Shown here piece after piece: positions 1 to 8,291 of a DNA stretch of 64,000 nt (positions are counted from its first letter, which is position 1; every line of letters starts with the position of its first letter). The notes under the pieces are model-generated. The model was not told the origin of the DNA, ran no database searches, and saw nothing but the letters and a program-made list of their open reading frames with translations. Made by a program: the position numbers and the translations under genes. Origin of the DNA: Chthonomonas sp. UBA1950 (GTDB lineage Bacteria > Armatimonadota > Fimbriimonadia > Fimbriimonadales > Fimbriimonadaceae); contig DDEQ01000034.1 of NCBI GenBank assembly GCA_002336105.1, positions 76,494-140,493 on the forward strand. Reading direction: 5' to 3'.

Positions 1-51
1 CTGGATAACCAGAGAGAGGGAGCCTGCGTTTCAGCATTCTCGTTCGCAAGC

Positions 52-540
52 TCAAGACTTCGACTTAGTCTTCGAACCCTTGGTCTTGGACCCGCTATAG
101 TTTTTTGAATTACCTTGAGGCCCAGTTGCTGTTCCAGAGTAATTCACTGTTCCGTTACTGACACTCGCGTTGCCATTAACCGTTGAAGTTCCGCCTTTCG
201 GCCCCGTTACTGAGCCGTTATAATCTGCCTGACCTTTGCCATAGGTCGCAGAACCCTTTGCACTTACCGACTTCCCTCTAAGACCTGTAGCAGAAGCTTG
301 TCCTGATGCTTGCCCTTTCCCGTAGGTTGCGCTGGCGCTACCCGTCGCGGTCTTTCCTTTTGCGGTCGTTGCGTTTACGTTGCCAGAAGCGCTTCCCTGA
401 CCGACCGCGTAGCCACCATTCACATTGCCGCCTCGTTTTCCAGTTCTGTTCATTGAGCCGCTTCGTATCTGTGCCCCGGAAGAAGCTACCAGCGCGGTAA
501 CTGCCAAGGCGATGTAGACGATTCTAGTGGTTTGTTTCAT
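52..540 (-). CDS. Secreted Gly/Ser/Thr-rich repeat protein, unknown function
   Basis: 162 aa. An N-terminal signal peptide (about residues 1-23: KQ-T-R followed by a hydrophobic stretch ending near SSGAQ) predicts export. The rest is low-complexity Gly, Ser, Thr, Ala and Asn with short imperfect repeats: ATYGKGQA occurs twice, and G-x-A-S/T-x-G-P-x-G units recur; the C-terminus is Lys/Ser rich. No catalytic motif is visible. An AGGA ribosome site lies 8 nt before the ATG. It starts 11 bp after the stop of the secreted protein at 552-1436 on the same strand, so the two are probably cotranscribed and may be controlled by the adjacent divergent two-component system. It could be a surface or matrix protein, but I do not recognise a family. 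Confidence 0.7.
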   Translation of the reverse strand: MKQTTRIVYIALAVTALVASSGAQIRSGSMNRTGKRGGNVNGGYAVGQGSASGNVNATTAKGKTATGSASATYGKGQASGQASATGLRGKSVSAKGSATYGKGQADYNGSVTGPKGGTSTVNGNASVSNGTVNYSGTATGPQGNSKNYSGSKTKGSKTKSKS

Positions 541-551
541 TCTGAGTTTCC

Positions 552-1436
552 TTACTTAACGATGTCTCCGTACGCCGAAACATTCGCGGCGTGATCAAAA
601 GCGATTGAAGCGCTCGTGATCGATGAGTTGAAGATAACGTATGCCTTTGCCGAGCCAGCAGGAAGTGCCAAGTCTACGGCTGGGAGCGTATAGGTTGACT
701 TCAGGGATAAAGTATTGCTTGACAGACCGTTGGTCAACGTGATAACAGCACCTTCACTCGTAAACGTGACTTTACCGTTCATCAACATTGGCATCGTTCC
801 AGTTACGGTCTTTGTCGCCCCATGAGTGCTGATGGTTGCACTCACCGTGGCGACGTATGTCGCGGCGAAGGCATATGTGCTTCCGCTGATGAGCTTTAGT
901 GCGCCTCCGCCCTGTGTAGATGTTTGCGAGATCTGAAAGTCGGAGAGGGTGAAAGCGTTAGCGGTTAACGTTGTCCCAAATGCAGGGTAAGCAAATGTCG
1001 GGTTTTTGGTTCGAAATGCTGAAGTTAAGGGCGTGAATGTTCCCGACTCCACAGGGATGGCATTTTGAGTCATCTTAGCTGTGTAGTTCTTTAGCACAAC
1101 CTTCTTCTTTGTGAGGTCAAAGCTAAGATCAAACGTTCCGGCAACCGAGTTATTTACGGTAAAAGTCCATGTCGCCTTAGCTGACACAGGCACAGCTACA
1201 TTTTCTGTCGAACCGAAGGATCCCGAAGTTCCCGGCTTCGTCCTCGTTCCGGTTGGGTTCGTGCTTGAGTTGTAGTTACCGATTAAAGAACCCTTTAGGT
1301 TAGCCGCACCTGCAACATTACCTTGCAAATAGCTATTTGTCTGATCAATCGTGAAGTGATACGATTGTGCAGATGCTTGCGTGATGATCGCGCTAGCGAA
1401 GATGATTGTGTAGGCAGTGGTTTTGATTTTGCTCAT
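552..1436 (-). CDS. Secreted protein of unknown function
   Basis: 294 aa from the preferred ATG at 1436 (an earlier ATG at 1448 is possible, but its first codons contain AGAGGA, which is well placed as the ribosome site for the later one). Residues 1-24 form a signal peptide ending in QASAQ. The mature part is Thr/Ser rich, with alternating hydrophobic beta-strand-like stretches and no Cys, suggesting an all-beta extracellular or periplasmic protein. No known domain recognised. First gene of a two-gene leftward unit with 52-540, and divergent from the response regulator at 1592. The intergenic region carries three 10-bp tandem repeats, so regulation by that system is likely. Confidence 0.7.
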   Translation of the reverse strand: MSKIKTTAYTIIFASAIITQASAQSYHFTIDQTNSYLQGNVAGAANLKGSLIGNYNSSTNPTGTRTKPGTSGSFGSTENVAVPVSAKATWTFTVNNSVAGTFDLSFDLTKKKVVLKNYTAKMTQNAIPVESGTFTPLTSAFRTKNPTFAYPAFGTTLTANAFTLSDFQISQTSTQGGGALKLISGSTYAFAATYVATVSATISTHGATKTVTGTMPMLMNGKVTFTSEGAVITLTNGLSSNTLSLKSTYTLPAVDLALPAGSAKAYVIFNSSITSASIAFDHAANVSAYGDIVK

Positions 1437-1520
1437 TTTTCCTCTCATTAGAAATCAGACCAACTCATGTTGGTTCGGAGGATTTGACGAACAAATTTAT
1501 CGGCAATACGTCAAGGGTCA

Positions 1521-1550
1521 GTAAATATTATGTAAAGATATGTAAAGTTA
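1521..1550. promoter_or_regulatory. Three tandem 10-bp repeats, probable OmpR-family regulator site
   Basis: Three consecutive decamers, gtaaatatta / tgtaaagata / tgtaaagtta, follow one another with exact 10-bp phasing in the 155 bp between the divergent secreted-protein operon and the response regulator gene. Direct repeats on one helical turn are the usual binding geometry of OmpR/PhoB-type regulators. The neighbour at 1592 encodes such a regulator, so this is most simply its autoregulatory and target site. The assignment is inferred. Confidence 0.55.
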
Positions 1551-1591
1551 TACTCTGACATCGTTTACAAAGGGGATTATCTCAATAGGTT

Positions 1592-2296
1592 ATGAATCAA
1601 CGCATTCTAATTGTCGATGATGATACTGAGCTTTGCGAGTTATTAGTAGAATATCTCGGAAGCGAAGGATTCAGCACAGATGTCGCTTACAACGGACTAG
1701 ACGGAGTCAATAGAGTCAGAACCGGTCCCGTCGATGTGGTCATTTTGGACAGTATGCTCCCAGGTCTCGGAGGCATGGAAGTATTACGCCGCGTGAGGGC
1801 AATCAACTCTGTTCCCATCATTATGCTGACCGCAAATGCAAGCGAAAGCGATAGGATATTAGGCCTAGAAATAGGCGCTGACGACTACATGCACAAACCG
1901 TTCAACCCCAGAGAATTGGTTGTGCGGATCCGCGCAATATTGCGGAGAATGGATTCCATTAAGTCGCTAAAAGAAGAACCTAACGTGATTACTGTAGACG
2001 ACTTAGTGCTGGATCCTATGCGACGTCAATTGACACAAAGGGGAGTTGAAGTCGTCCTTACTTCTGTAGAGTTTGACCTCCTTCACAAACTGATCTCCAA
2101 TCCTGGGGCAATTCTCAAACGAACGAACTTGACTGAAGAAGTTCTTGGAAGAAAGCACTTGCCATACGAGAGATCAATCGATGTGCATGTAAGCAATCTT
2201 AGGAAAAAGATCGGCACTCACAAAGGAAACGTTGATCGAATTGTTCCAATTCGAGGAATTGGATATCTCTATAGACCGGCTGACGAGGTTAAGTAA
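1592..2296 (+). CDS. OmpR/PhoB-family response regulator
   Basis: 234 aa. The receiver domain (about 1-115) has the acidic pocket D9-D11, phosphoacceptor D53 in VVILDSMLPG, a Thr in MLTANAS and the conserved Lys in MHKPFNP. The C-terminal winged helix (about 135-232) ends in the family pattern RSIDVHVSNLRKKIG...IRGIGYLYRP. It should be phosphorylated by the kinase encoded just downstream and bind direct repeats; three such 10-bp repeats lie 42 bp upstream. The stop codon is 1 bp before the preferred kinase start, indicating translational coupling. The signal sensed is unknown. Confidence 0.95.
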   Translation: MNQRILIVDDDTELCELLVEYLGSEGFSTDVAYNGLDGVNRVRTGPVDVVILDSMLPGLGGMEVLRRVRAINSVPIIMLTANASESDRILGLEIGADDYMHKPFNPRELVVRIRAILRRMDSIKSLKEEPNVITVDDLVLDPMRRQLTQRGVEVVLTSVEFDLLHKLISNPGAILKRTNLTEEVLGRKHLPYERSIDVHVSNLRKKIGTHKGNVDRIVPIRGIGYLYRPADEVK

Positions 2297-2297
2297 T

Positions 2298-3626
2298 TTG
2301 GCCGTACGCCTTTTTCTTTGGTTCTGGATCACAGTGGTTTGCGCGATTATTGCCTCTGCCTCGACGGCATTCCTGGTGGCAAACGGACGAGCATTCCCTC
2401 TCATCCTGGAATCTGAAAATAGAGTCACTGTCAGGTTTGCAGCCGCCTCAGTAAAAGCCTACGAAAGTGGAGGGGAAAAGGAATTTCGCGGATACCTAGA
2501 GGCCCTTCGATCTCCTACAGTTGACGCGTGTATTGTTGCGCCGAATGGTAAGGCGCTTCCAGGATGCGTTTGTAGCACGCAAGAACTGGAACTTGCCAAA
2601 CAGATCATCCAAGATAAGTCTGCGCATCGGGCGATTCTTGGTCGGTTTTATTTGTTGGGACGCCCCGTTGACGGATCTGCTGGCACATACGCATTCATTT
2701 CTGAGCCCGTGGCTGCTCCGTTTGGCCACATTTGGCAGTTGCTCGTCCGAGTCTTGCTTGTCATCGTGATTGTCTCTGGCTTAGCGTATGCAGCTTCATC
2801 AGCCATCGCTAGACCCATAGAGCGGTTTCGCAAAGCGGCACAAAGTTTGGGTTCTGGTGAAATGGACGTCCGCATTGATCATAAACGGATCGGCGGTTCA
2901 GCAGAGATGCGCAGCTTAGCCTGTGATTTCAACCGAATGGCAGATCGAATACAAAGCCTTGTCCAAGCTCAGCAAGCCCTCATTCGCGATACTTCGCATG
3001 AACTGCGCTCACCGCTTGCCCGGATGAAAGTCGCAACTGAAATAGCCCTTCAAACCGATAAATCGCCCACTGAGTCACTCAATAGAATATCAAGAACCAT
3101 CGATCAAATGGACAAATTGATCAGCGACATGATCGAAATATCTAAGCTTCAAAGCGGCGAAATCGTTCTGTCCGTCGAACCGGTCGATGTAATCGCCTCA
3201 TTGCAATCAGTCGTCGCAGATGCTGAGTTTGAGGCCACCGGATCAGGCAAGCTCGTCAACTATTCGGCTCCAAAAGAACTTAGGATGCGCACAGATATTG
3301 CCTTGATTTCCAGAGCTTTTGAAAATGTCGTTCGAAATGCAATTCGGTACACCCCTTCAGAAAGGGTTGTTGACATCGTTGTCAGTGCAGAAAACGGATT
3401 GACGCTCAAGATCCGAGATTACGGCCCGGGCGTCTCGGAAGAAGACTGCAAAAGGATTTTCGACACGTTCTACCGAGTAGGAACCGACCGCGACAGAAGA
3501 ACAGGCGGGTTCGGGCTAGGACTCTCAATCGCAAGGCGGTCTATCGAGTCGCTCGGCGGAAAGATCTTTGCCGATAACGCATACCCCGGACTACTAGTAA
3601 CAATCCAGGTTCCTGATGCTAAATAG
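2298..3626 (+). CDS. Membrane sensor histidine kinase
   Basis: About 442 aa from TTG at 2298, which follows the regulator stop by 1 bp and has GAGG 9 nt upstream; the open frame extends back to a TTG at 2232 inside the regulator. TM1 (LFLWFWITVVCAIIASAS) starts almost at the N-terminus, followed by a periplasmic segment of about 130 residues with a CVC pair, TM2, a HAMP linker, HisKA with the phosphorylated His in TSHELRSPLAR, and an HATPase domain with N box (NVVRNAIRY), G1 (DYGPGVS) and G2 (GFGLGLSIA). Cognate partner of the regulator at 1592. The sensor segment matches no domain I recognise. Confidence 0.92.
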   Translation: MAVRLFLWFWITVVCAIIASASTAFLVANGRAFPLILESENRVTVRFAAASVKAYESGGEKEFRGYLEALRSPTVDACIVAPNGKALPGCVCSTQELELAKQIIQDKSAHRAILGRFYLLGRPVDGSAGTYAFISEPVAAPFGHIWQLLVRVLLVIVIVSGLAYAASSAIARPIERFRKAAQSLGSGEMDVRIDHKRIGGSAEMRSLACDFNRMADRIQSLVQAQQALIRDTSHELRSPLARMKVATEIALQTDKSPTESLNRISRTIDQMDKLISDMIEISKLQSGEIVLSVEPVDVIASLQSVVADAEFEATGSGKLVNYSAPKELRMRTDIALISRAFENVVRNAIRYTPSERVVDIVVSAENGLTLKIRDYGPGVSEEDCKRIFDTFYRVGTDRDRRTGGFGLGLSIARRSIESLGGKIFADNAYPGLLVTIQVPDAK

Positions 3627-3628
3627 AA

Positions 3629-3655
3629 AGAGCCAAGCACGGTGTGCTTGGCTCT
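3629..3655. terminator. Bidirectional terminator hairpin
   Basis: A perfect 12-bp stem (3629-3640 with 3644-3655) around a 3-nt loop sits between the convergent kinase and sigma-factor genes. The minus-strand exit is T-rich; the plus-strand exit has no long T run. Confidence 0.75.
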
Positions 3656-3678
3656 TCAGACATTGACCCACAAAAGGT

Positions 3679-4719
3679 TTAGCTCGGAGTCGGCGTGATC
3701 GTGAACCCTTGAGCCGTGAGTTCTTGCCCAATGTGCCTTAGCTTCTTCATAGCTCGAAGTTCGATTTGTCGAACTCGTTCGCGGGTCACATTCAGCTCGC
3801 TTCCGACCTCTTCGAGGGTTCGCGCTCGTCCGTCATCGAGACCAAATCGGAGACGAACGACATCTCGTTCACGCGAAGTTAGTCGACCAAGTATTCCGTC
3901 AATTTCTTCGCGACGAATCAGCGTCCAGGTGACATCGCCTGGGTTCGGCATGTTCGTGCTGTGCACAAAGTCACCAATGGAGCTGTTGTCTTTTTCACCA
4001 ACAGGAGTCTCAAGTGAAATTGGCTCGACAGCAACTCGCATCATCTCTCGAACGCGGTCAATAGAAAGCCCAACTTCTCGAGAAATCTCTTCCTCGGTCG
4101 GTTCACGCTGAAGCTCTTGTTGAAGTCTTGAAGCCGTCTTCACGACCTTATTGATCAATTCAGCAACATAAACCGGGATTCTGATGGTGCGTCCCTGATT
4201 GATGATGGCGCGCGCGATCGCTCGGCGAATCCACCAAGTGGCGTAGGTGCTAAATCGGAAGCCTTTGCGCCAGTCAAATTTCTCAACAGCACGGATAAGA
4301 CCGAGGTTGCCTTCCTGAATTAGGTCTGCAAGCGGAATACCTCGTGCATTGTATTTCTTAGCGATAGACACAACCAGTCGAAGATTGCTCTCAATGAGAA
4401 CCTTCTTTGCGTGCATGTCCCCGGCTTGAACTTTACGAGCGAGGTCGACTTCTTGCTCTGGAGTTAGAAGCTGAGCGCGGCGAGTTTGCCGCATCCACAT
4501 TTCAAGTTCTTCAGAATCATCAGACGCTGGCTTTTCTTCTTCAACATCGTCATCATCGGCCGCATCCAGTTCCATCAGATCGTCTTCTGCTGGCTCTGCA
4601 TGTGCGTCGTCTGTAACGGGACTTGCCCCAGCCTCAAAATAAGAGTGCTTTCCAGGCGTGCGAACTGTAATAGCGCGCCCTCTGCGTGGCTGTGTGGCGA
4701 TCCCGTTGTCTGCTGGCAT
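3679..4719 (-). CDS. RNA polymerase sigma-70 family factor (RpoD/SigA-like)
   Basis: 346 aa. An acidic N-terminal tail (Asp/Glu run about residues 35-70) replaces a full region 1.1. Region 1.2 begins at LLTPEQEVDLARKVQAGD. Region 2 contains NLRLVVSIAKKY, LIQEGNLGLIRAVEKFD and FRFSTYATWWIRRAI; region 3 is present; region 4.2 has the helix-turn-helix TLEEVGSELNVTRERVRQIE. The element after region 2.4 reads RIPVYVAELINK where classical primary factors have RIPVHMIETINK, so it may be either the primary or a group-2 factor. AGGA lies 6 nt before the ATG. A good sigma-70-type promoter precedes it at 4867-4895, leaving a leader of about 140 nt. Confidence 0.93.
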   Translation of the reverse strand: MPADNGIATQPRRGRAITVRTPGKHSYFEAGASPVTDDAHAEPAEDDLMELDAADDDDVEEEKPASDDSEELEMWMRQTRRAQLLTPEQEVDLARKVQAGDMHAKKVLIESNLRLVVSIAKKYNARGIPLADLIQEGNLGLIRAVEKFDWRKGFRFSTYATWWIRRAIARAIINQGRTIRIPVYVAELINKVVKTASRLQQELQREPTEEEISREVGLSIDRVREMMRVAVEPISLETPVGEKDNSSIGDFVHSTNMPNPGDVTWTLIRREEIDGILGRLTSRERDVVRLRFGLDDGRARTLEEVGSELNVTRERVRQIELRAMKKLRHIGQELTAQGFTITPTPS

Positions 4720-4866
4720 ACTGTCTTCCTAACCTCCGAAGTCCCGGAGAACTTCTACGTCGTGAGGCATCTCGCTTTTACTTCATCCTCGAAAAATTGC
4801 TTCGAGATTGCCTATATAATTCCGAAATTCTTATAAATTTAGGGTTGGATTTTTCCGTCCCATCAG

Positions 4867-4895
4867 AAAATAACACTCAACGCTTGCATTGTCAA
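4867..4895 (-). promoter_or_regulatory. Sigma-70-type promoter of the sigma-factor gene; notes on the 4720-5029 gap
   Basis: On the minus strand a consensus -35 TTGACA (4890-4895) is separated by 17 bp from a -10 TATTTT (4867-4872). The start site would be near 4860, about 140 nt before the ATG at 4719. The leader includes a 6-bp stem (4788-4793 with 4801-4806). I see no other gene in the 310-bp gap 4720-5029. Confidence 0.6.
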
Positions 4896-5029
4896 GAAAC
4901 AGGTATGCTTTTCTAAACATATCCGGCAAACGGTTCGAAATCTTTCTCCGTCTGCACCGGCTAGGTTGTGCGCTTTTCCTTAATAAATGACGTGATCGAG
5001 GTATGGTTTAGTTGCGCCTCTTTCACTCA

Positions 5030-6091
5030 CTATTTCATTGTACGAAGCTTTTCAACAGATCGTGTCAAAGTTTTAGCTAGTTCTCCAGCTTCTTTAGGAT
5101 TGCTAAATCTGCCAAAACTCACACGAATCGTGCCTCTAAGCCATTGAACCTCCATTTCCAACGCCTTCAAGACTTGGCTTGGTTCCGTTTTTCTTGAACT
5201 ACAAGCCGCACCACTGCTGATTGCGAAATGGGCAAGATCAGCATCGATAACCACGCTTTCACCCTCCACTCCCCAGAAACTAAGGCTGAGAATGTAAGGA
5301 GATACTTCCGGACCACCGTTAACGCGCCAGTCGGATAAGTTACCCAACTCATCGAGCAAAATGCCCCGGCAAGAGTGCGCGTTATGCAAATCTGACTCCA
5401 TTTCATCAACTGCAATTGATGCTGCCATACCCATTCCAACGATGAAGGGAACATTCAAAGTGCCAGACCGGAGCCCGCTTTCTTGTTCACCACCTCTTAG
5501 GAGCGGTTCAAGCATATGATCACGTGCAAAAAGCGCGCCAATTCCCTTGGGACCGTAAAATTTGTGCGCGCTAAGACTAGCGTAGTCGATACCGGATAGA
5601 TTAATCGGAAACTTCCCTGCTGTTTGCGTCATATCAGAGTGTAAAAATCGGGCTGCCCCCCTATATGCTTCTGGTTGAAAAATGCTCCCGATTTCGTTAT
5701 TCACAGACATAACCGATACGCAGTCGAAGCTTGTCGAGCCAACTTCTAGCTTCAAACCCTCATTCGGAAGCACGCTCCAATTCTGAGCTTGACCAGGCTC
5801 CCTCACCGAAGCATGTTCAAACGGGCTGAAAGCACCATGCTTGAACGAACGGATCACCCAATTATTTGCTTCTGTCGCTCCAGATGTAAAAATTATTTGA
5901 CTGGGATCTTCGGCACCAAGCAACTGTGCGACGCGCTCTCTGGCTAAATCCACGGCAGTCGAGGACGCTTTGCCTAAAGAATGAACACTATGAGCATTTC
6001 CGAAATGATCCGACAGGTACGGCATCATCTCAGCCAAGACTCTAGGGTCTATGGGCGTGGTGGCCGCGTTATCGAAATATTTCGTAAACAT
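5030..6091 (-). CDS. Cysteine desulfurase (NifS/IscS family)
   Basis: 353 aa PLP enzyme of aminotransferase class V that would take sulfur from L-cysteine as an enzyme persulfide. Visible are the N-terminal FDNAATTPIDP, SGATEANN, the PLP-lysine motif SAHKFYGPKGIGAL, GGEQESGLRSGTLNVP, and the active-site Cys loop SSGAACSSRKTEPSQVL. It is 9 bp downstream of the HAD gene on the same strand. No iscU, sufE or thiI neighbour is present, so the acceptor is unknown; mnmA at 26.4 kb (tRNA thiolation) is a possible consumer of its sulfur. The short catalytic loop and length fit IscS/NifS rather than SufS, but this is inferred. Confidence 0.92.
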   Translation of the reverse strand: MFTKYFDNAATTPIDPRVLAEMMPYLSDHFGNAHSVHSLGKASSTAVDLARERVAQLLGAEDPSQIIFTSGATEANNWVIRSFKHGAFSPFEHASVREPGQAQNWSVLPNEGLKLEVGSTSFDCVSVMSVNNEIGSIFQPEAYRGAARFLHSDMTQTAGKFPINLSGIDYASLSAHKFYGPKGIGALFARDHMLEPLLRGGEQESGLRSGTLNVPFIVGMGMAASIAVDEMESDLHNAHSCRGILLDELGNLSDWRVNGGPEVSPYILSLSFWGVEGESVVIDADLAHFAISSGAACSSRKTEPSQVLKALEMEVQWLRGTIRVSFGRFSNPKEAGELAKTLTRSVEKLRTMK

Positions 6092-6100
6092 TAAATGAAA

Positions 6101-6757
6101 TTACGATTGCACAGAGAGCAATTTCTCTTGAGAAAGAGCTTCTAACTCAATTAACAAACCTGTACCAAACTCTACTTGCCTGCAGATCATTCCAAATTGA
6201 ACAACTGCGCAATCCTGACCGGCAGAGTCGTCTAGTAAGATCGCTTCTTGTGGATCAATTCCATATCGTGACAAGGTTGGCCCAAAGAATATTTCCGGGG
6301 AATCAAATTTGGCTACACCCAGGTTTGATGAGTTAAGAATCCCATCAAAGTGGCGATTCAAACCGAGTTCAGGAACCGTCCACCGATCAAAACTATCCGA
6401 ATTGTCCGTGGCGATGAAGACCTTAACATCAGCCTCACGAAAAGCCCTCACCAAGGGAACGATTTCTGGCGAAACAAGTTCGGCGTTGCGGCAGGACCGA
6501 ACCATTTCGGCAAGCACGAGAGCAACAGGAATATTGATCAGCTCGGCGACAGACTTAGCCCATGCCTCTGAACGGATCTCTCCTAAGCACCACCTGTGCA
6601 CCAAAGGGCGAAGACTCTCGTTCCACTCTGCTTGGATCTTTTGAAATTCGCTATGCCGAGGGTGTCGCGGTTCAGACCAATGTTCCCAAAGTCTTGACAC
6701 AGAAAGGGTCCCGTACCAATCAATGAAGACCGCACGAACCCTTGACACAACAGCCAT
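6101..6757 (-). CDS. HAD-superfamily hydrolase
   Basis: 218 aa. Motif I reads FIDWYGTLS: the nucleophile Asp followed by xYGT, the pattern of the haloacid-dehalogenase branch rather than the DxD of most phosphatases. Motif II Thr is in VFIATDNSD, motif III Lys in LGVAKFDSP, and motif IV in AILLDDSAGQD. Substrate cannot be told; small-molecule phosphatase is the commonest role for such cytosolic members. First gene of a probable two-gene unit with the cysteine desulfurase (9-bp gap). A 20-bp inverted repeat lies 7 bp upstream of its start. Confidence 0.88.
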   Translation of the reverse strand: MAVVSRVRAVFIDWYGTLSVSRLWEHWSEPRHPRHSEFQKIQAEWNESLRPLVHRWCLGEIRSEAWAKSVAELINIPVALVLAEMVRSCRNAELVSPEIVPLVRAFREADVKVFIATDNSDSFDRWTVPELGLNRHFDGILNSSNLGVAKFDSPEIFFGPTLSRYGIDPQEAILLDDSAGQDCAVVQFGMICRQVEFGTGLLIELEALSQEKLLSVQS

Positions 6758-6763
6758 TATGCA

Positions 6764-6783
6764 ATAGTGTTGGCTAACACTAT
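6764..6783. promoter_or_regulatory. 20-bp inverted repeat, possible operator upstream of HAD/cysteine desulfurase
   Basis: Perfect 8-bp arms (6764-6771 and 6776-6783) around a 4-bp centre, located 7 bp before the HAD start codon. The centre GTTAGCCAAC on the minus strand vaguely resembles DtxR/MntR-type metal operators. It could equally be an mRNA hairpin. No trans-acting candidate is encoded nearby. Confidence 0.4.
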
Positions 6784-6822
6784 CAAACCAATTCTGCTAA
6801 TTGTTGTTTTAGTTAAGATAGC

Positions 6823-7683
6823 TTAATTCTGAGAGTGACCGGCGGTTTGCGAAACAACCCAAGTGCCCCGATTTCTGTCGTCCCAATTCGTTACTTCGCC
6901 GTTGTTTCTAGCGTCATCCAGTAACTCAAAGTCTAGCTCAGCGAATGCGATTCCTTCCTCGTTAGTCTCAGTCTCCGCCAAGATAGGGTTCATCGGGAAA
7001 GGGCTAATGCTCGGAGCGATAACAGCTGATGCACCGTAAGATTCCGGGACAGGCTCTGCCCCAAAATCACCAACCAACGCCGAGTGAATGACAAAACTTT
7101 GAAGTTCAATGGCACGAGCAAGGCAGCAATATCGAACTCGGTTGAATCCGTGCTCCGTTTCTGTCCAAGAAGGCACGCACTGAACCAATACTCCTGCTTC
7201 AGCAAGCGCGCGACTTGCTCCAGGGAACTCGCAATCGTAGCAAATCGTCATTCCAAACTTATCTTGGAACTGTGATAGTCCCGCCCCAGATTCAACGCTC
7301 CAAATTTCACGCTCAAACCTTGTAAGGTTGTTCTTCTCACCATGAATAACAGACCCATCGGGAAGACCGACCATGCCGATATTTTTTGTAAGATCACCGA
7401 ATGGCATAAAGTGCGAACCACCCACAATGGTCATTCCACTTGAGGCACTAATTCGACCGATCCACTCCGAGATCGAGGGTCCATATTGAGCAAGGTATTT
7501 AGCGCCATTCCTCAAACTCACGTCTTTTGCCAACGGCAAAAGCTCAAGCGACAACAGTTCAGGAAAAACAACGAGCTCGGCACCACCTTCGTGAGCTTCA
7601 CTGACGAGATCGTAAAAATGCCCGAAAAACCTGCTGTCTGATCGCGGGATTCGAAGCTTCCAATTAACCGTTGCAACCCTCAA
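6823..7683 (-). CDS. Carbon-nitrogen hydrolase (nitrilase superfamily)
   Basis: 286 aa from TTG at 7683, which has GGAG 8 nt upstream and overlaps the preceding stop as TTGA; a GTG at 7692 is an alternative. The Glu-Lys-Cys triad is visible: Glu in VVFPELLSLE, Lys in GEKNNLTRFE and nucleophile Cys in TICYDCEFPGASRAL. Members are cytosolic amidases acting on non-peptide C-N bonds. In other bacteria this hydrolase occurs fused to an N-terminal GNAT acetyltransferase; here the acetyltransferase is the separate overlapping upstream gene, so the two probably act together. Substrate unknown. Confidence 0.9.
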   Translation of the reverse strand: MRVATVNWKLRIPRSDSRFFGHFYDLVSEAHEGGAELVVFPELLSLELLPLAKDVSLRNGAKYLAQYGPSISEWIGRISASSGMTIVGGSHFMPFGDLTKNIGMVGLPDGSVIHGEKNNLTRFEREIWSVESGAGLSQFQDKFGMTICYDCEFPGASRALAEAGVLVQCVPSWTETEHGFNRVRYCCLARAIELQSFVIHSALVGDFGAEPVPESYGASAVIAPSISPFPMNPILAETETNEEGIAFAELDFELLDDARNNGEVTNWDDRNRGTWVVSQTAGHSQN

Positions 7684-8291
7684 GGAAGCCACTCCAACAT
7701 AGCCGCCGCATTTCCAGACTCACCGTCTGTCATATAGGCGTGAATAACGCCTTGGTAGCACAACCCCATTCTCAGTAAAGGAGTCATCGTCCTATCATTC
7801 ATCTCACCAACTGCTACGAGTTGACAATACTCCTCCTGCGTTGCAACACCCGAAGAAATATAGTCTGGAATACGGCAACCAGTGCCATATCGAGTCAGAT
7901 TGTTGGATCGAACATACCCAAACCGCTTTGAGTAAAAGGCTCGGCCTATTCCTTGCTTTCGGAATCCTGGGTGAACTGTGATGTCGAGCCCGTAAAGCGT
8001 CGTTCCGTCTAAAGAGTGTTTTTCAAGAAACGGCCCGCCAACAGTGCTAGCCCAACTTCCGTGGGCTTGCCAAAGTGACTCAGAGATGATGCAATTACTA
8101 CAGCTACCAACAATGTAGCCATCGCACACGGCCACCCACTGCCCCTCGGGAAAAACCTCGATATGCCGAGCTAGGTGCTCAGCACCCCAATGTAAATCCT
8201 CACTGAAAGGAGGCGGGAAAGCTGCTCGCTGAAGCTCGACAGCTCCAGAGATATCTCCGGAGGTCATGTGTCGTACTTCGTAAATGCTCAA
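7680..8291 (-). CDS. GNAT-family N-acetyltransferase
   Basis: 203 aa. The acetyl-CoA-binding core is recognisable around ITVHPGFRKQGIGRAFYSKR (motif A, R-x-x-G-x-G). The N-terminal part resembles the acetyltransferase half of GNAT/nitrilase fusion proteins (RHMTSGDISGAVELQRAAFPPPF). It overlaps parB by 4 bp upstream and the nitrilase-type hydrolase downstream, so parA-parB-GNAT-hydrolase should be one transcript. Substrate unknown; a small-molecule acetylation/deacylation pair is a plausible role for it and its neighbour. Confidence 0.87.
   Translation of the reverse strand: MSIYEVRHMTSGDISGAVELQRAAFPPPFSEDLHWGAEHLARHIEVFPEGQWVAVCDGYIVGSCSNCIISESLWQAHGSWASTVGGPFLEKHSLDGTTLYGLDITVHPGFRKQGIGRAFYSKRFGYVRSNNLTRYGTGCRIPDYISSGVATQEEYCQLVAVGEMNDRTMTPLLRMGLCYQGVIHAYMTDGESGNAAAMLEWLP

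Noticed and set aside
1497..1504. Perfect GCCGATAA (sigma-28 -10) upstream of the 552-1436 gene on the minus strand
   Set aside because: The matching -35 at 11-bp spacing has only about 3 of 8 bases. The same octamer at 41678-41685 upstream of the GGDEF gene also lacks a -35.
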